64,000 bases of DNA, from assembly GCA_030280995.1 (NCBI GenBank), contig JASXTE010000005.1:14806001-14870000 (forward strand), given 5' to 3'. The notes beneath the pieces were generated by a model. It worked only from the letters and a program-made list of their open reading frames with translations, had not been told where the DNA came from and ran no database searches. Positions 22,701 to 34,872 of the stretch are shown here, piece after piece (position 1 is the first letter of the stretch; each line of letters starts with the position of its first letter). The position numbers and the translations under genes are program-made. Origin of the DNA: Hemileia vastatrix (taxonomy: Eukaryota; Basidiomycota; Pucciniomycetes; Pucciniales; Zaghouaniaceae).

Positions 22701-25700
22701 GCTTTTTTTGGAGAACAACTTTCTGGTGAGGATAAAGATTCCATCATTAGACTGATAAAATCTTTTCCTATGGCCTTTGCTCATGGGTCACATGAATTAG
22801 AATTGGTAAAAGAATAAAAGAATCTTTCATTATCTTGCCCATTAACTGAAATACCACCCAGTTTAAAGAAGACACCTTATCCTACTTCTCCCACAAAGAG
22901 AAAAGATTTTGAAGACAATATCTCTACCCTTTTAAAAATGAATATTATTGAAAAGGTAGTTGAAACACCTAAACATTGTGTTATCTCACCTGTCCTAATT
23001 TCTTATGAGAAAGATAAATCCAGGTTATGTGGTGATTATAGAGCATTAAACACTTATACTGTTGATAATATCTATCCTTTACCCAGAATTAGCTCTATAC
23101 ATGCTACCCTACAAGGTTCTAAATATATCAGCTGTTTGGATGGTAACAAGGGATATCACCAGGTACCTGTTGAGAAGAATTCCCAGAATTTTCTGATGAT
23201 TGCTACTCATATGGGTATTTATAAGTATATTAGGATGCCATTTGGCCCCAAAAATGCCCCTTCAGTTTTCCAAAAAGTCATGGATAACACATTCCATCAA
23301 GAAATAATTGAAGGATGGTTGATGGTTTATATTGATGATATCATTATATTCTCTAAAACATTTGAGGACCATCTTAACCACCTGTGTAAAGTGTTCCATA
23401 AGATGGATGAGATAAATACGACATTTGCTTTGAAGAAATGCAAATTTGGTTTTCATTCTTTAAAAGTACTTGGTCATGTTGTTTCAGGGTTACAGATATG
23501 TGTTGACCAAAACAAAGTGGCAGCCATACAAGAGGTGAAGGCTCCTACCACAGTTAGAGAGCTCCAGAGTTTTTTGGGAATGTGTGGATACTATAGACAG
23601 TATATTAAAAATTACCAGGTTATAGCCTTACCCCTAACCCAATTGACTAGGAAAGATGTTACTTTTGTCTGGAATAGTGAAAGACAAAGAGATTTTGATA
23701 CTATGAAACATTTTTTGATGTCAGCACCAATTCTTGCTTTACCTGACTTTAATCAACCATTTGTTTTATACACTGATGCCAGTTTTATTGGTCTTGGTGC
23801 TTCCCTCCATCAGAAACAAGTGGTGAATGATAAAGTATCAGAAGTAGTAATTTTTTATATTTCAAGAACCTTGAGAAATAGTGAATTGAAATATTGTGCC
23901 ACTCAACTAGAGTGTTAAGCAGTAGTGTGGGCTTTAGAGAAGCTACATTATTACCTGGATTACCAGAGATTTGAACTTGTCACTGACTGCAGTGCAGTGA
24001 AATCCCTATTAAACTTGAAAACACCTAACAGACATATGTTCAGATGGCAGTTAGCTGTTCAAGAAGACAGAGGAAGAATGAAAATAATTCATAGGGCTGG
24101 TATTGTTCACTCAAATGTGGATATGTTATCAAGGTTACCTTTACCAAATAATGACTCAAATCCTGCATATGTTCCTGAGGATGAAATTATTCATATTCAT
24201 GGGATATATGTGGTTGATATTTAGTAAGAGCTATTACAGCTTATTCTGGATTCATATGATAAGGACACTGACTTAAAAAAGTTATGTACCATATTAAATG
24301 ATCCAAAGAATGCTTCAATACAAGAATTAATTAAAACCCTTCCACCAAAGTACCAGAAGGCTTTGGAAAAAGGTAAATTTTAAATTGATGAGGGATATCT
24401 ATATTATAGAAGAAGGTTGAGTAATGTTATTGTTATTTCTCCTTCTATGAAAGAGATCATCTTGAAAATTTGTCATGATGAAATATTGGCTGGACATTTT
24501 GATCTTGAAAAAACAATGATCAGAATTAAGAACACTGCTTGGTGGGTTAATATTTCTGAAGACACCAAACTATATGTTGAATCCTGTGATTCTTGCCAAA
24601 AATCAAAAAGATTGACTGGTAAAAGAGCTGGATTAATGCAACATATTGAACCTCCTGATGCACCATGGAAGATAATAAACATGGATTTTGTAACAGGATT
24701 ACCCATTTTTGGGAAAGACAGTATAACTCTTGTTGCGGTATTGTGGACAGATTCACAAAAATGTGTAAATTTATCCCTACTCACAAGGATTTTTCCACTA
24801 AAAAATTAGCTTTCTTGTTGTGGTCTCATATGTTTAATACTGCTAGATTTCCTAAAGCCATAATCTCTGAAAGAGACCCTAAATTGACTTCTGAATTTTG
24901 GATGCCTCTGATGGATGTTTGTGGTTGTGATCTAAAACTTTCTACTGCCCATCACCCCCAAACTGATGGATTAGCTGAAAGAATGATCCAGACCTTGGAG
25001 GACATGATAAGAAGGTATTGTGTCTTTGGCTTTGAGTATAAAGACAATGACAGATTCACTCATGATTGGGTTTCCTTACTTCCTGGGTTGGAATTTGCTT
25101 ATAATAGCACTGTTCATTCTGTTACTCAATGAACGCCTTTTGAGCTCTGGCTTGGATATGTTCCAAATACTCCTGCCCAAATTCTCAATAATAAAATACC
25201 TAAATTGGATTTACATCCTGGTGTAAAATAGTTTCTTCAAATGCAAAAACTTTGAAGAAGTCATGCTTAAAAATGTATTGAAAAATCATTTGAATATGAG
25301 AAGAAGAGATGGGAGAAATCCCATAATGAATGCACTTTTAAAAATGGTGATGATATACTGATTTCTACAGTCCACTTCACTTTACAAGGTAATATCAAAT
25401 CAAAAGACCCGTTTTTAGTTCCATTTGTTGTTAGAAGAATGGTTGGTGATAATGCAGTTGAAGTTATTTTGTATTCTCCATATGACAGAAAACATCCTGT
25501 TTTTCCAATATCTGTTTTAAAACCTTACACATCCAATAGTGATTAAATTCCCAAAAGGAGGGGAAGACCAAAAAAGACCCCTAATTAAATCACTGAGACA
25601 GCAGAAATTGATAAGATTCTAAATGACAGAATAGTTACTGCTGAAAAAGGTACTGAATACTTATTCAGATTCAAGAATAAATCTTCTGAATATGATTCTT

Positions 25701-25780
25701 GGATGCCTGGGAAAGAGATATCTAATCTTCTTACTTTTCTAAAGAAATATAAAAAGAAAAAATCAAAGCATTTTTTTATC
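19743..25780 (+). pseudogene. Element I gag-pol, multiply disrupted
   Basis: Begins MTDQGASAGHDEE and stops at 19866. A coiled-coil segment (KNLSTHIKELRSENLKLRSK) lies at 19882-20151. A KRWKWDW...PW-stop tail lies in another frame at about 20171-20350, matching ORF1 of E and F. The gag domain QYPTFDGDSSSDWQQF is near 21325. Zinc knuckle CFKCSKPWKKGHFC near 21930, protease ILDSGAEGSVVS near 22255, RT with VYIDDIIIFSK near 23325, and RNase H YTDASFIGLGASL near 23770. Integrase HHCC near 24470-24600 and core HHPQTDGLAERMIQTLEDM near 24950. GPF module and chromodomain remnant to about 25770. Frame breaks near 21435 and 24750, plus stops at 22185, 22509, 22815, 23916, 24222 and others. Confidence 0.85.
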
Positions 25781-25800
25781 GTTTTTTTAGAGTGGCGGAG

Positions 25801-26475
25801 TGTCAGCCAGGTTGCTAGACTTACCCAGTAAAATAACTAATTATTTACTAGTATGAAGCCACGACTTTTTATTTCTTATATATTATTAATTATAATATAT
25901 TTACTTTAAACTTACTTGTAATAAATTAGCTAGTTCCAAAAGTAATTAAAATTAATAGTAAATGTCCTTAATATTTAATTTTAATTTTAATTTTAATTTT
26001 AATTTTAATTTTAATTTTAATTTTAATTTTAATTTTAATTTTAATTTTAATTTTAATTTCAATTTTAATTTTAATTTTAATTTTAATTTTAATTTTGATT
26101 TTAATTTTGATTTTAATTTTGATTTTAATTTTAATTTTAATTTTAATTTTAATTTTAATTTTAATTTTAATTTTAATTTTAATTTTAATTTTAATTTTAA
26201 TTTTAATTTTAATTTTAATTTTAATTTTAATTTTAATTTTAATTTTAATTTTAATTTTAATTTTAATTTTAATTTTAATTTTAATTTTAATTTTAATTTT
26301 AACTTTAATTTTAATTTTAACTTTAATTTTAATTTTAATTTTAATTTTAATTTTAACTTTAATTTTAATTTCTAACACCATGCTCAATGACAGGTTAAGA
26401 GAAATAATATTTACTATTAAAATAAACATTAATATTGAAATAAAATTTAAATATTAAAAATAAAAAAATAAATAT
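25801..26475 (+). repeat. 3' LTR of element I, first part (split by element E)
   Basis: Starts TGTCAGCCAGGTTGC and is AT-rich. It contains the TTTTAA microsatellite. It ends in AATAT (26471-26475), the target duplicated by element E. The continuation is 54425-54762. Confidence 0.6.
25974..26371 (+). repeat. (TTTTAA)n microsatellite, about 66 units
   Basis: Nearly 400 bp of hexamer repeat. A cluster of TTTTGA variants lies near 26094-26124, with single TTTTCA and CTTTAA variants elsewhere, especially toward the right end. It produces long artificial FN-, IL- and IK-repeat reading frames on both strands that are not genes. Confidence 0.97.
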
Positions 26476-27261
26476 TGTCAGCCTGTATATCCCCAGGACT
26501 GACTAAAAAGTACTTATAAGTTATGTTAAACACATGGACTATACATGGGAATAATAATTGAGAGTACACAAACAATATACATAAGGAAAATTATGATAAT
26601 ACACAAAAATGCCATTATAACACCTTATATACAAGCATATATCCACCTTTTATAACTCTTATGTACTTAATATTAAGTTGGGATATGTTAGGGTAATCCT
26701 AGGAACTTTAAGTATAAGTACACTTAAAGCTGTTATTTTCACTGTTTTATGCAAAAAAACAAGAAATGCGCTTTATTTCACGTAAAAGTTGGCTATATGC
26801 GCCATAAATTTTAGAATATTAAAATTGCGCTTTGACAGATCGATTTGTCTCATTTAGGACTATTGATTTGGCTACTAGAATGCATAAAAATAACACTTTT
26901 TCAAATTTGGTGTTTTTATGCCAGAAATAGCTTCTGTGTACTGGCCACATACTGCCTGCTTTTTTCCCATGTGAATAGCTTCATTTTTTGCAAAGTTAGC
27001 TTTTTCACACTATAATTACCCCACATTCTATGCCCATTGTGGGGAAACATGCTAAAATAGGTGAGAGGCGCTTATTTAGTGTCCTAGCGTAATTAATAAT
27101 GCATTGACCCTGTTTATATGCACTAATTTCATTAATAACCTCATTATTGGCATCTTATTTCATGACCAAGCTAAAATTTGCCTAAATTTAGTCAAGGATT
27201 TACCCGTGCAAGCACCTGCCAAGGACTGCATGTAGTTACCCCACATCTCACACTCTTTTTT
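26476..27261 (+). repeat. 5' LTR of element E, first part
   Basis: Starts TGTCAGCCTGTATATCCCCA, matching 40922 and the reverse complement of 43341 and 51480. Interrupted in a T run by copia element H. Confidence 0.92.
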
Positions 27262-27958
27262 TGTAGAAATTTCTGCATCTAATACCTGACCCATATCTTC
27301 TCCAGCTCTTTTTCTCCTTTTCCTGCTCATTCTCCAAGTTCATATCTTCTTTCCTGTTCATTTTGACCGACGAATCACAGAGATACAAGCTCAAACGTTG
27401 AGGACAATTGTTCTTTCCCACCCGGAGTTGTATTTCTTGACCTGGACCTCAAGGACGTGCTTTCACACCTGGAATGTCAAACTGTCACCGTGTGGGAACA
27501 GCTTCCTCAAACATTTTCCCTTGTTCTCATGTCAAGGGAACTACTTCCTCAGCTATTCTTTCCCTCACATACCTTATTTTCCTTTTGTTCTCATAGTCAG
27601 GAATTGTCTCCTCGACTACTTTCCCTTGTTCCTGTATTGTAATTGAGTAGTCTTTGTCAACATCGAGTAGTTTTCTGTTGTTTTGGATGGTGGATTTTGT
27701 CATATAATCAAGCCTCTGCTTGCTGTTCCCGTTCTCCCCATCCAAATCTTTTTCTCTCTATTCTCTTTGTTCCCTCCATTGCTTCTTACTGTCCCCTGCT
27801 TCCCCTTTGGCTGCTTCTGACAGTCATTGCACTGTGTGGGGAGAATAGAGTCTTTTGTTTGGTTTTAGCACATGCTTTGTTGTAGTTACTTGTTGTTGTA
27901 AGGTGCACAGTTGCTGATTGACTTGTGTTTAGCTTTCCCTTGTGCTAAAACTTCTTCA
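27262..27958 (+). repeat. 5' LTR of copia element H, 697 bp
   Basis: Ends ...GCTAAAACTTCTTCA. The next bases, GGTTATGGGCCCAGTTGCC (27959-27977), are the probable primer-binding region, with TTATGGGCCCAG as the likely core. No clear TATA box. Confidence 0.88.
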
Positions 27959-28113
27959 GGTTATGGGCCCAGTTGCCTAAAGCACCTCCTTCAAGTATAT
28001 TTACAACAAAACCGCTTACTGAACAATAAAACAGCCTTTCTCTCAGATTTTGGATCACTCCTCACTTCACATCTCTCATTCTCCAAATCTCCTGCTGTTG
28101 ACTCTACGTAATC

Positions 28114-31100
28114 ATGGCCTCTAACCAGGATTCCAGTAGATCAATGATTCCTCTTCTTACTGATGACTCCTATGACACCTGGGAAAGCACTATGTGCCTT
28201 CACTTTGAAGTTCTGGACCCCTTTGGCTTGGTTTCTGGAAAAGTTTTTTCTCCTCTTCCTACTTATGATGGTTCTCCTGCAGATACAGAAACCAAATCTG
28301 AACTGGCACAATGGATCAGAAATGACACTAGGTGCAAATATGAAATTATTACCAGAGTTGATGAAGCAAACAAGAAACTGGTGCATACATGTCCCACTTC
28401 TCACGCCATGTGGACAGCATTGGCACGCAGACATGCCAGCAACCAAGTTGGATCAAGAATCTCTCATTTCTTATCCATGGTCACTCTCTCTCTTTCTGAT
28501 GGAGGAGATTACAAAGCTCATGTGGACGCTTTTAAAAGGATTAAATTTCATATGATCTGCTCTGGGCTTATTATTTCTCAGGAAGTCCTTATTTATCTCT
28601 TCTTTGTTACTCTTCCTCCTTCCTTCAAACATTGGTGTGGTCTTCTTACCAGAGACAGACAAGAAATTGACAATATGCGCCTGGATGATGTTTTATCTTC
28701 TTTCCTGGATTATGCTTCTGATGAAAAAGTAGTTGATGATTTTCACAATGTTATGTCAACTGCAAATGCTCATTCTGCATTTCACAAATCCTCAAAATCA
28801 TCCAAATCCAAAGCACGTAGCAAATTATCCTGCTCTGTTCATGGCCAAAATATTGGACATGATGACAACCACTGTTTTGCACAACATCCTGAACTCCGTC
28901 CTCCCAAGAAAAATCAAGCCAACGCTGTTTCCCCTTCTTCCAAGAATGACACTGTTAAGTCTGAAACAGGCACCTCAAAAGAGGAATCACCTGGACCTAC
29001 AGCCAACTCCGCCTTTGCTTTTCCTTCTGACAAACATTTTATTTTTGGAGCTGTTGCCCATCCATCTGACAAAGAAAATCCCATTATCATTACCAATGTC
29101 TCTGCATCCATGGCTGCTTACTCAGCCAATCTTCCTCCAATTATTGATTCTGGTGCCAGTTGTCACATGTTTAATAACAGAGACAGTTTCATCACCTTTC
29201 AGCCCACTAATGTTCAAATTCAACTTGCTGGAGTAGGCAAATCCATTGTTGCCACTGGACAAGGAACAGTTGCTGCATCAGGAGGCCTTGAATGAAAATT
29301 CTACTTCTCTGACGCATTATATGTTCCTGATCTTGGCAGAAATCTTATCTCTCTTGGATGTCTATGGAGAACTGGTTGTCTTCTTATTCCTGCTCCCTCT
29401 AATCCAATTTCAAACTTCATTATCACACATAATGGAAAGAATTACATGGGAGGAGTTGTTTCCAATTCTTTGTTTGAAGTTTCCATCATTCCAAAAGGCA
29501 TGTCTCTCTCTGCATCATCAGCCCTCACTGCCAACTCTTCAACACAGTCTCTGACTCTTTGGCATAATAGATTAGGACATCCTCATGCCCCATACATTCA
29601 AAAACTCTTTCATGGATTGGCTTCTGATGTATCTAGCTCTAGTTTGTCTGAATCTGAAATGAACTTCTGTGAACCGTGTGTTTTGGGTAAACAAACCCAT
29701 GCTTCCTTTCCTGGTCATTTGCCTGCTGCCAAAAATCCTCTTGAAGTTTTACACACAGATTTATCTGGAAAAATTCAGCCTCCTTCCTTTGATGGTTCAC
29801 AGTATTATCTTAAATTCACGGATCAGGCCACTTCATACCATCATGTTTATCTTATCTCATCCAAAGCCCAAGTATTTAAGTATTTTCTAGAATATAAGGC
29901 GTCAGTTGAGTTGCAAACAGGTTTTAAGATTAAGAAGTTAGTTTGTGATGGTGGTGGTGAATATATTAATGTTGGTCTTACCAACTTCCTAAAACAACAC
30001 GGGATTTCTCTTCAAGTGACAGCCCCTTACACTCCTCAACAAAATCCAATTTCTGAGAGAGGAAACCGTATCACTACAGAAAAATCCAAAACAATGATGT
30101 TCCACTCAAATGCTCCAATTGAACTTTGGTCTGAAGAAGTCAAAACCTCAGTTTATCTTGAAAACAGGTTAACAACCAAAGCTCTTCTCAATAAATCAAC
30201 TCCCTTTGAAGCTTGGAACAAATCCAAACCTAGAATTTCACATCTTAAAGTCTTTGGTTGTGCATGCTATTCTTTTCTTGACAAACTGCAGCATCCTGGA
30301 AAGTTCTCAGCAAATGCCAGGAAGTGTGCTATGTTAGGATATGAAGAAGGAACAACAAATTATCATGTTTGGGACTTGGAACTTAAGAAAGTAGTTATTG
30401 CCAAATCTGTAGCATTTAATGAATTCTTTTTTCCCTTTCATATCCTCAAGCTCCAAGTGTGTTCAATGGTCACAACTCCTAAAACAAGTTCCTGAAACAC
30501 CTAACAACACTCAATCCTTGTTAACTCCTGGTGTTCCCATTCATCCTGCCTCCTCTTCATCATCTACATCTCACACTTCACCCCCTTCATCAGAGGACAA
30601 TTCAAATGATTCCAATTCTGAAATAGCTTTCTCCTACTTACCATCTGAACCTCACATGTCTGGCACACTGTCAAATTCAACACCCTGTCCTTCACCTGGT
30701 CATTTAACAAGATTGCCATCAACCAATGCTAATTTAGTCCCAGATGAAGAAGTTTCCAGTCAATCTGATCCATCATATTCATCAATTGAACCTGATAATC
30801 CAGCAGATCCTGATTATGTTCCACCCTCAGTTTCTTCTCCTGACTCAGATATTTAATCAGCTGAAACCTCCACTCCTGAACATTTGCATCAAATTTATTA
30901 TGACAAATATCAACATGATTCTTACTCTGATTTCCTTGATCCTCTTGGTTTATTTGCAGCAAATGCTTTTGCCTTCTCACTGGAAGCTCCCTTATTAGCT
31001 CATGAAATTCCTGAACCTCAGTGCTACAAACAAGAAATCTATTCTAAATACTCAGCAGAATGGGCAGAGGCTGTGAAATATGAACATAAAGCACTTCAGC

Positions 31101-32611
31101 GCTGTAACACTCGGAAAATTGTTCCCAGGCCTGAAAAAGCCAATGTAATAGGCTGCAGATGGGTCTTCAGGGTTAAACCCAATTCTGATGGTGGTGTTCT
31201 GAAGTTTAAAGCCCGTTGTGTAGCAAAAGGATATGCACAAATTCTTGGAATAGATTTTCATGAAACCTTTGCTCCAACTGGCCGAATCACCTCCCTTAGA
31301 ACCATTCTTTCACTTGCAGCTCACTTTGACTGGGATGTTAATCAAATGGATGTGGTGGCTGCCTTTCTTCAGGGTAACCTCAATGAAACTGTCTACATGG
31401 AGCAGCCTAAAGGTACTTTAACTGCTGGAAATGAGGGTAAATTTTGTCAACTCCTGCGTCCCCTTTATGGCATAAAACAAGCTCCTTTCTGCTGGAATTC
31501 ACGTATCAATGAGTATTTGTGCAAACTCAACTTCACTCCGTTTAAATGTGATCAATGTGTGTATGTTTGGAGAAATAAATCACAAATCTGTGTCATTTAT
31601 TTACATGTTGATGATATGGTTATCACTGGGAATCACTTTCTTTGGTTCAAAGACAAAATTAAAACTGAATTTGAGATGGATGATCTTGGTTTAGCCACAT
31701 GGATTTTGGGAATGCGCCTAACCAGAAATAGACCAGCACGTACTCTTTCTGTATCACAAGATTCTTATGCTGAAAAAGTTCTTTCTAACTGGAATATGGC
31801 CAATTTCAATCCCTGTCACACTCCCTTATCTCCAAATGATTATCCTGTCAAAGCCACTGATGAGGAAATTGCTGAATTCAATGCTCTCAAGATCAACTAC
31901 CGCTCTGCAATTGGTGCTCTCAATTATTTATCTGTTGCAACAAGACCAGATCTTTCTTTTGCAGTTGGAGCACTATCTCAACACTTAATTGAGCCAGGAA
32001 TCAAACATTGGGCAGCTGTAAAACACACCTTCAGATATCTACGTGCTACTTCATCATCATCTCTTACTTTTGGTGGAAAATCTCCTATTCCCAAACATCC
32101 TTCACTTTGTCCTCTCATTTATTCAGACACTGATTATGCTGGAGATCCTGACACAAGGCACTCAAATGGAGGGTATGTTGTTATGTTAAATGGTGGAGCT
32201 GTTTCCTGGAGTTCTAAGAAGCAACAAGTTGTCACCATCTCTAGTACAGAAGCTGAATTCAGAGGTATTGTTGATGCAGGATGTGAAGCAATCTGGATGA
32301 CAATACTTCTCACTTCTTTCAAAATTTCCAAGTCTTCTTCACCCTTAATCCTTGCAGATAATGCCAGTTCAATCTCACAATGTAAGTACTCACTCAGATA
32401 CCGTCAAAGATCTAAACATGTTGATATTCAACTTTGCTGGATAACTGAAAGTCTCAACAACAATCATTTTCAACTTCAAAATATCTCCACTGAGCACATG
32501 ATTTCTGATCTTCTTACAAAATCATTAGGAAAAGTCAAGCTCAATTACTTGCTCAAACTCATGGGTCTAGTATTAAAGGGGGATGTAGAAATTTCTGCAT
32601 CTAATACCTGA
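28114..32611 (+). pseudogene. Copia element H Gag-Pol polyprotein (three lesions)
   Basis: Starts MASNQDSSRSMIPLLTDDSY at 28114. Gag covers about 1-300, with a zinc-finger-like CSVHGQNIGHDDNHC. Protease IIDSGASCHMF is near residue 345. An in-frame TGA at 29293 interrupts just after it, and the frame continues to integrase: HHCC zone HNRLGHPHAP...CEPCVLGK, core HTDLSGKI and CDGGGEYINVGL, then PYTPQQNPISERGNRI. A frameshift lies near 30430-30490 and a TAA at 30854. RT follows (GCRWVFRVKPNSDG, QMDVVAAFLQGNLNE, YLHVDDMVITG), then RNase H (DTDYAGDPDTRHSNGG, ISSTEAEF), ending at 32611 inside the 3' LTR. Dead as it stands, but only three lesions in 1,500 codons. Confidence 0.9.
32575..32583 (+). promoter_or_regulatory. 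Polypurine tract of copia element H
   Basis: AAAGGGGGA immediately upstream of the TGTAGAAA LTR start: the plus-strand priming site. Confidence 0.85.
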
Positions 32612-33579
32612 CCCATATCTTCTCCAGCTCTTTTCCTCCTTTTCTTGCTCATCCTCCAAGTTCATATATTCTTTTCCTGTTCATTTTGACTGAGGAATCA
32701 CAGAGATACAAGCTCAAATGTCGAGGACAACTGTTCTTTCCCACCAGGAGTTGTATTCCTTGACCTGGACCTCAAGGACGTGCTTTCACACCTGGAATGT
32801 CAAACTGTCACCATGTGGGAACAGCTTCCTTGACCTTTTTCCCTTGTTCTCATGACAAGGGAACTACTTCCCCGGCTATTCTTTCCCTCGCATACCTTAT
32901 TTTCCTTTTGTTCTCATAGTCAGGAATTGTCTCCTCGACTACTTTCCCTTGTTCCTGTATTGTAATTGAGTAGTCTTTGTCAACGTCGAGTAGTTTTCTG
33001 TTGTTTTGGATGGTGGATTTTGTCATATAATCAAGCCTCTGCTTGCTGTTCCAGTTTTCCCCATCCAAATCTTTTTCTCTCTATTCTCTTTGTTCCCTCC
33101 ATTGCTTCTTCCTGTCCCCTGCTTCCCCTTTGGCCGCTTCTGACAGTCATTGCACTGTGTGGGGAGAATAGAGTCTTTTGTTCAGGTTCTTTCCTTTCTT
33201 TTCTGTTTTCCTTTTCTGCTAATACTGCTTATTCTAACCACAGCAGCTCACAATTGTGTCCCTTATAGTTTTAGCACATGCTTTGTTGTAGTTACTTGTT
33301 GTTGTAAGGTGCACAGTTTCTGATTGACCTGTGTTTAGGTATGTTTTATTCTTGAAATTTATCCAAATCTTTTTCTCTCTATTCTCTTTGTTCCCTCCAT
33401 TGCTTCTTACTGTCCCCTGCTTCCCCTTTGGCCGCTTCTGACAGTCATTGCACTGTGTGGGGAGAATAGAGTCTTTTGTTCAGTTTTAGCACACGCTTTG
33501 TTGTAGTTACTTTTTGTTGTAATGTGCACAGTTTCTGATTGACCTGTGTTTATCTTTCCCTTGTGCTAAAACTTCTTCA
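32584..33579 (+). repeat. 3' LTR of copia element H, 996 bp, with internal duplication
   Basis: Aligns with the 5' LTR, but a segment starting ATCCAAATCTTTTTCTCTC occurs twice (from about 33063 and about 33361). The first unit also holds roughly 80 bp absent from the 5' LTR (GGTTCTTTCCTTTC... near 33185-33268). Otherwise about 95% similar by eye. Confidence 0.85.
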
Positions 33580-34278
33580 TTTTTTAGTTTCTGGGTGGTT
33601 TCTCAGTCAATATTGGTCATTTTTGAATGGAAATTTCACATAGTATAATGTCAGGATTAGCCCCATCATTTCTACAGTGAATCCCCCTTATTATTAAGAT
33701 ATTATCACCCTTAAAAATTCTCTCTTTAGTCTTTTACATTATTGTTTAATACGCATATACTCTCTTTTTATCTTATTCTTTAATTGTGATGGATTTTCCT
33801 TATTATTACAGGATTTTGGAAGTTTTTACTCTTCTAATTATGTTATGGGTTACTGGGGATTTTGATGGAAATGTTTATTAGTTGGTTTGAGGCGTCATTA
33901 ATTGTTTATTGGAGTGGTACATCAAGGGATTCATTGGGGAACTCAGTGTGTATAAAAGGAGGAGGTTTTTGGGTCTTGTTTCTACATTCTTTATCATTAC
34001 AATTCAATCATATAACCCAAATCAATTACAATACATATCAATAGCACTTATAAAGTCTTTTAATAGTATCTGAACTATTAAATCTATTTTTTTACCAACT
34101 ATAAGATTGTAAGCCATATATATAATTAGTGAGATTTATATTGCTGAGACCTTTATTCTGAATTATATTTTACTACTTATTGGATTTGTACTACAGTATT
34201 CATATAGGACCATTTAAATATCCTAGACACAGACCATTCAAGCTAGTTCACGTCTTTGTACTTGATCTTAGCCTGACA
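33580..34278 (+). repeat. 5' LTR of element E, second part with TATA box
   Basis: Resumes after H and ends CTTAGCCTGACA at 34278. TATAAAA at 33951-33957 precedes GGAGGAGGTTTTTGGG and is conserved in all family-2 LTR copies (54095-54101; minus strand 42168-42174 and 50308-50314). It probably drives the genomic transcript. Confidence 0.88.
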
Positions 34279-34872
34279 ATTGGGGACCTTTCCTCAAGAA
34301 TTCTGTTATAATCCAGTAAGTAAAAGCTTTCAAAGAAGGTACATGTAAACAATATCCCTATAGAAATATTTTGATAATTACAGCAGGTTGGGGTCACTTA
34401 TATAGTGATTTCAGAAAGAGAAGCCCTGTTATATAATAAAATTGTGATATTGAATCAACAATTTTACCACTAATTTAACATAAAATTGTTATTAGTGGGA
34501 GTCTGTCAATAGACCAATTAAATTTGTGATCTTTGCAGATAATAAAACCAATTAAACTGATTAATTGTTTTCTTTTAAAAGGACTCTTAATCTTTTCTTT
34601 TTATTGGTTTGTAAAATTCATTTAATTTTTAGAAAGAATCTTACTGACAGATTTTCTTTTTTAAATATAAAAACACAGCTACATATTGTTGACCAGTTAA
34701 ATCAAGTGACCACATAAAAGCATATTTGACTTTTGGCACTTATAAATTCACTTCATACCTATAAGTAAGCAGTAAAATTGTCTTCATTGGTATTGATAAA
34801 TACTGTTTAAGATCCGTTTTGAAATTTTCATATCTATAAATTTCAATTCTTTGATTAAATTCCACATAAAAA
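34279..34872 (+). other. 5' leader of element E
   Basis: Noncoding, about 594 bp. The primer-binding candidate TGGGGACCTTTCC begins at 34280-34281, one or two bases after the LTR (F has TGGGGGCCTTTCC). A GTAAGT word lies at about 34316 and a TTTGCAG at about 34532-34538; whether they act as a leader intron cannot be told from sequence. The rest is AT-rich with no ORF. Confidence 0.6.

Larger units (their letters stand above)
18925..26475 (+). mobile_element. Old chromodomain Ty3/gypsy element I (family 2), decayed
   Basis: Contains a leader, gag-pol remnants (19743 to about 25780) and a 3' LTR that starts TGTCAGCCAGG at 25801 after a GAGTGGCGGAG purine tract. The 3' LTR is split by element E; its second part resumes at 54425. 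Polyprotein order and motifs match E and F, but divergence is high, with about ten stops and at least two frameshifts. It is the oldest element of the nest. The left limit is uncertain. Confidence 0.7.
27262..33579 (+). mobile_element. Ty1/copia retrotransposon H inside E's 5' LTR
   Basis: LTRs 27262-27958 and 32584-33579 (start TGTAGAAATTTCTGCATC, end ACTTCTTCA). Flanked by T runs consistent with a TTTTT target duplication (27257-27261 and 33580-33584). Polypurine tract AAAGGGGGA directly before the 3' LTR. Integrase precedes RT, the copia order. The 3' LTR is longer than the 5' LTR because of an internal duplication. Confidence 0.93.

Noticed and set aside
25962..26457. Long ORFs of FN, IL and IK repeats on both strands
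   Set aside because: They are frame readings of the TTTTAA microsatellite, present in several frames at once, with no start context or conservation.
27398..27885. Small ORFs in copia H LTRs (repeated near 32966)
   Set aside because: They lie in LTR sequence, differ in length between the two LTRs and show no domain. Conservation reflects LTR identity.
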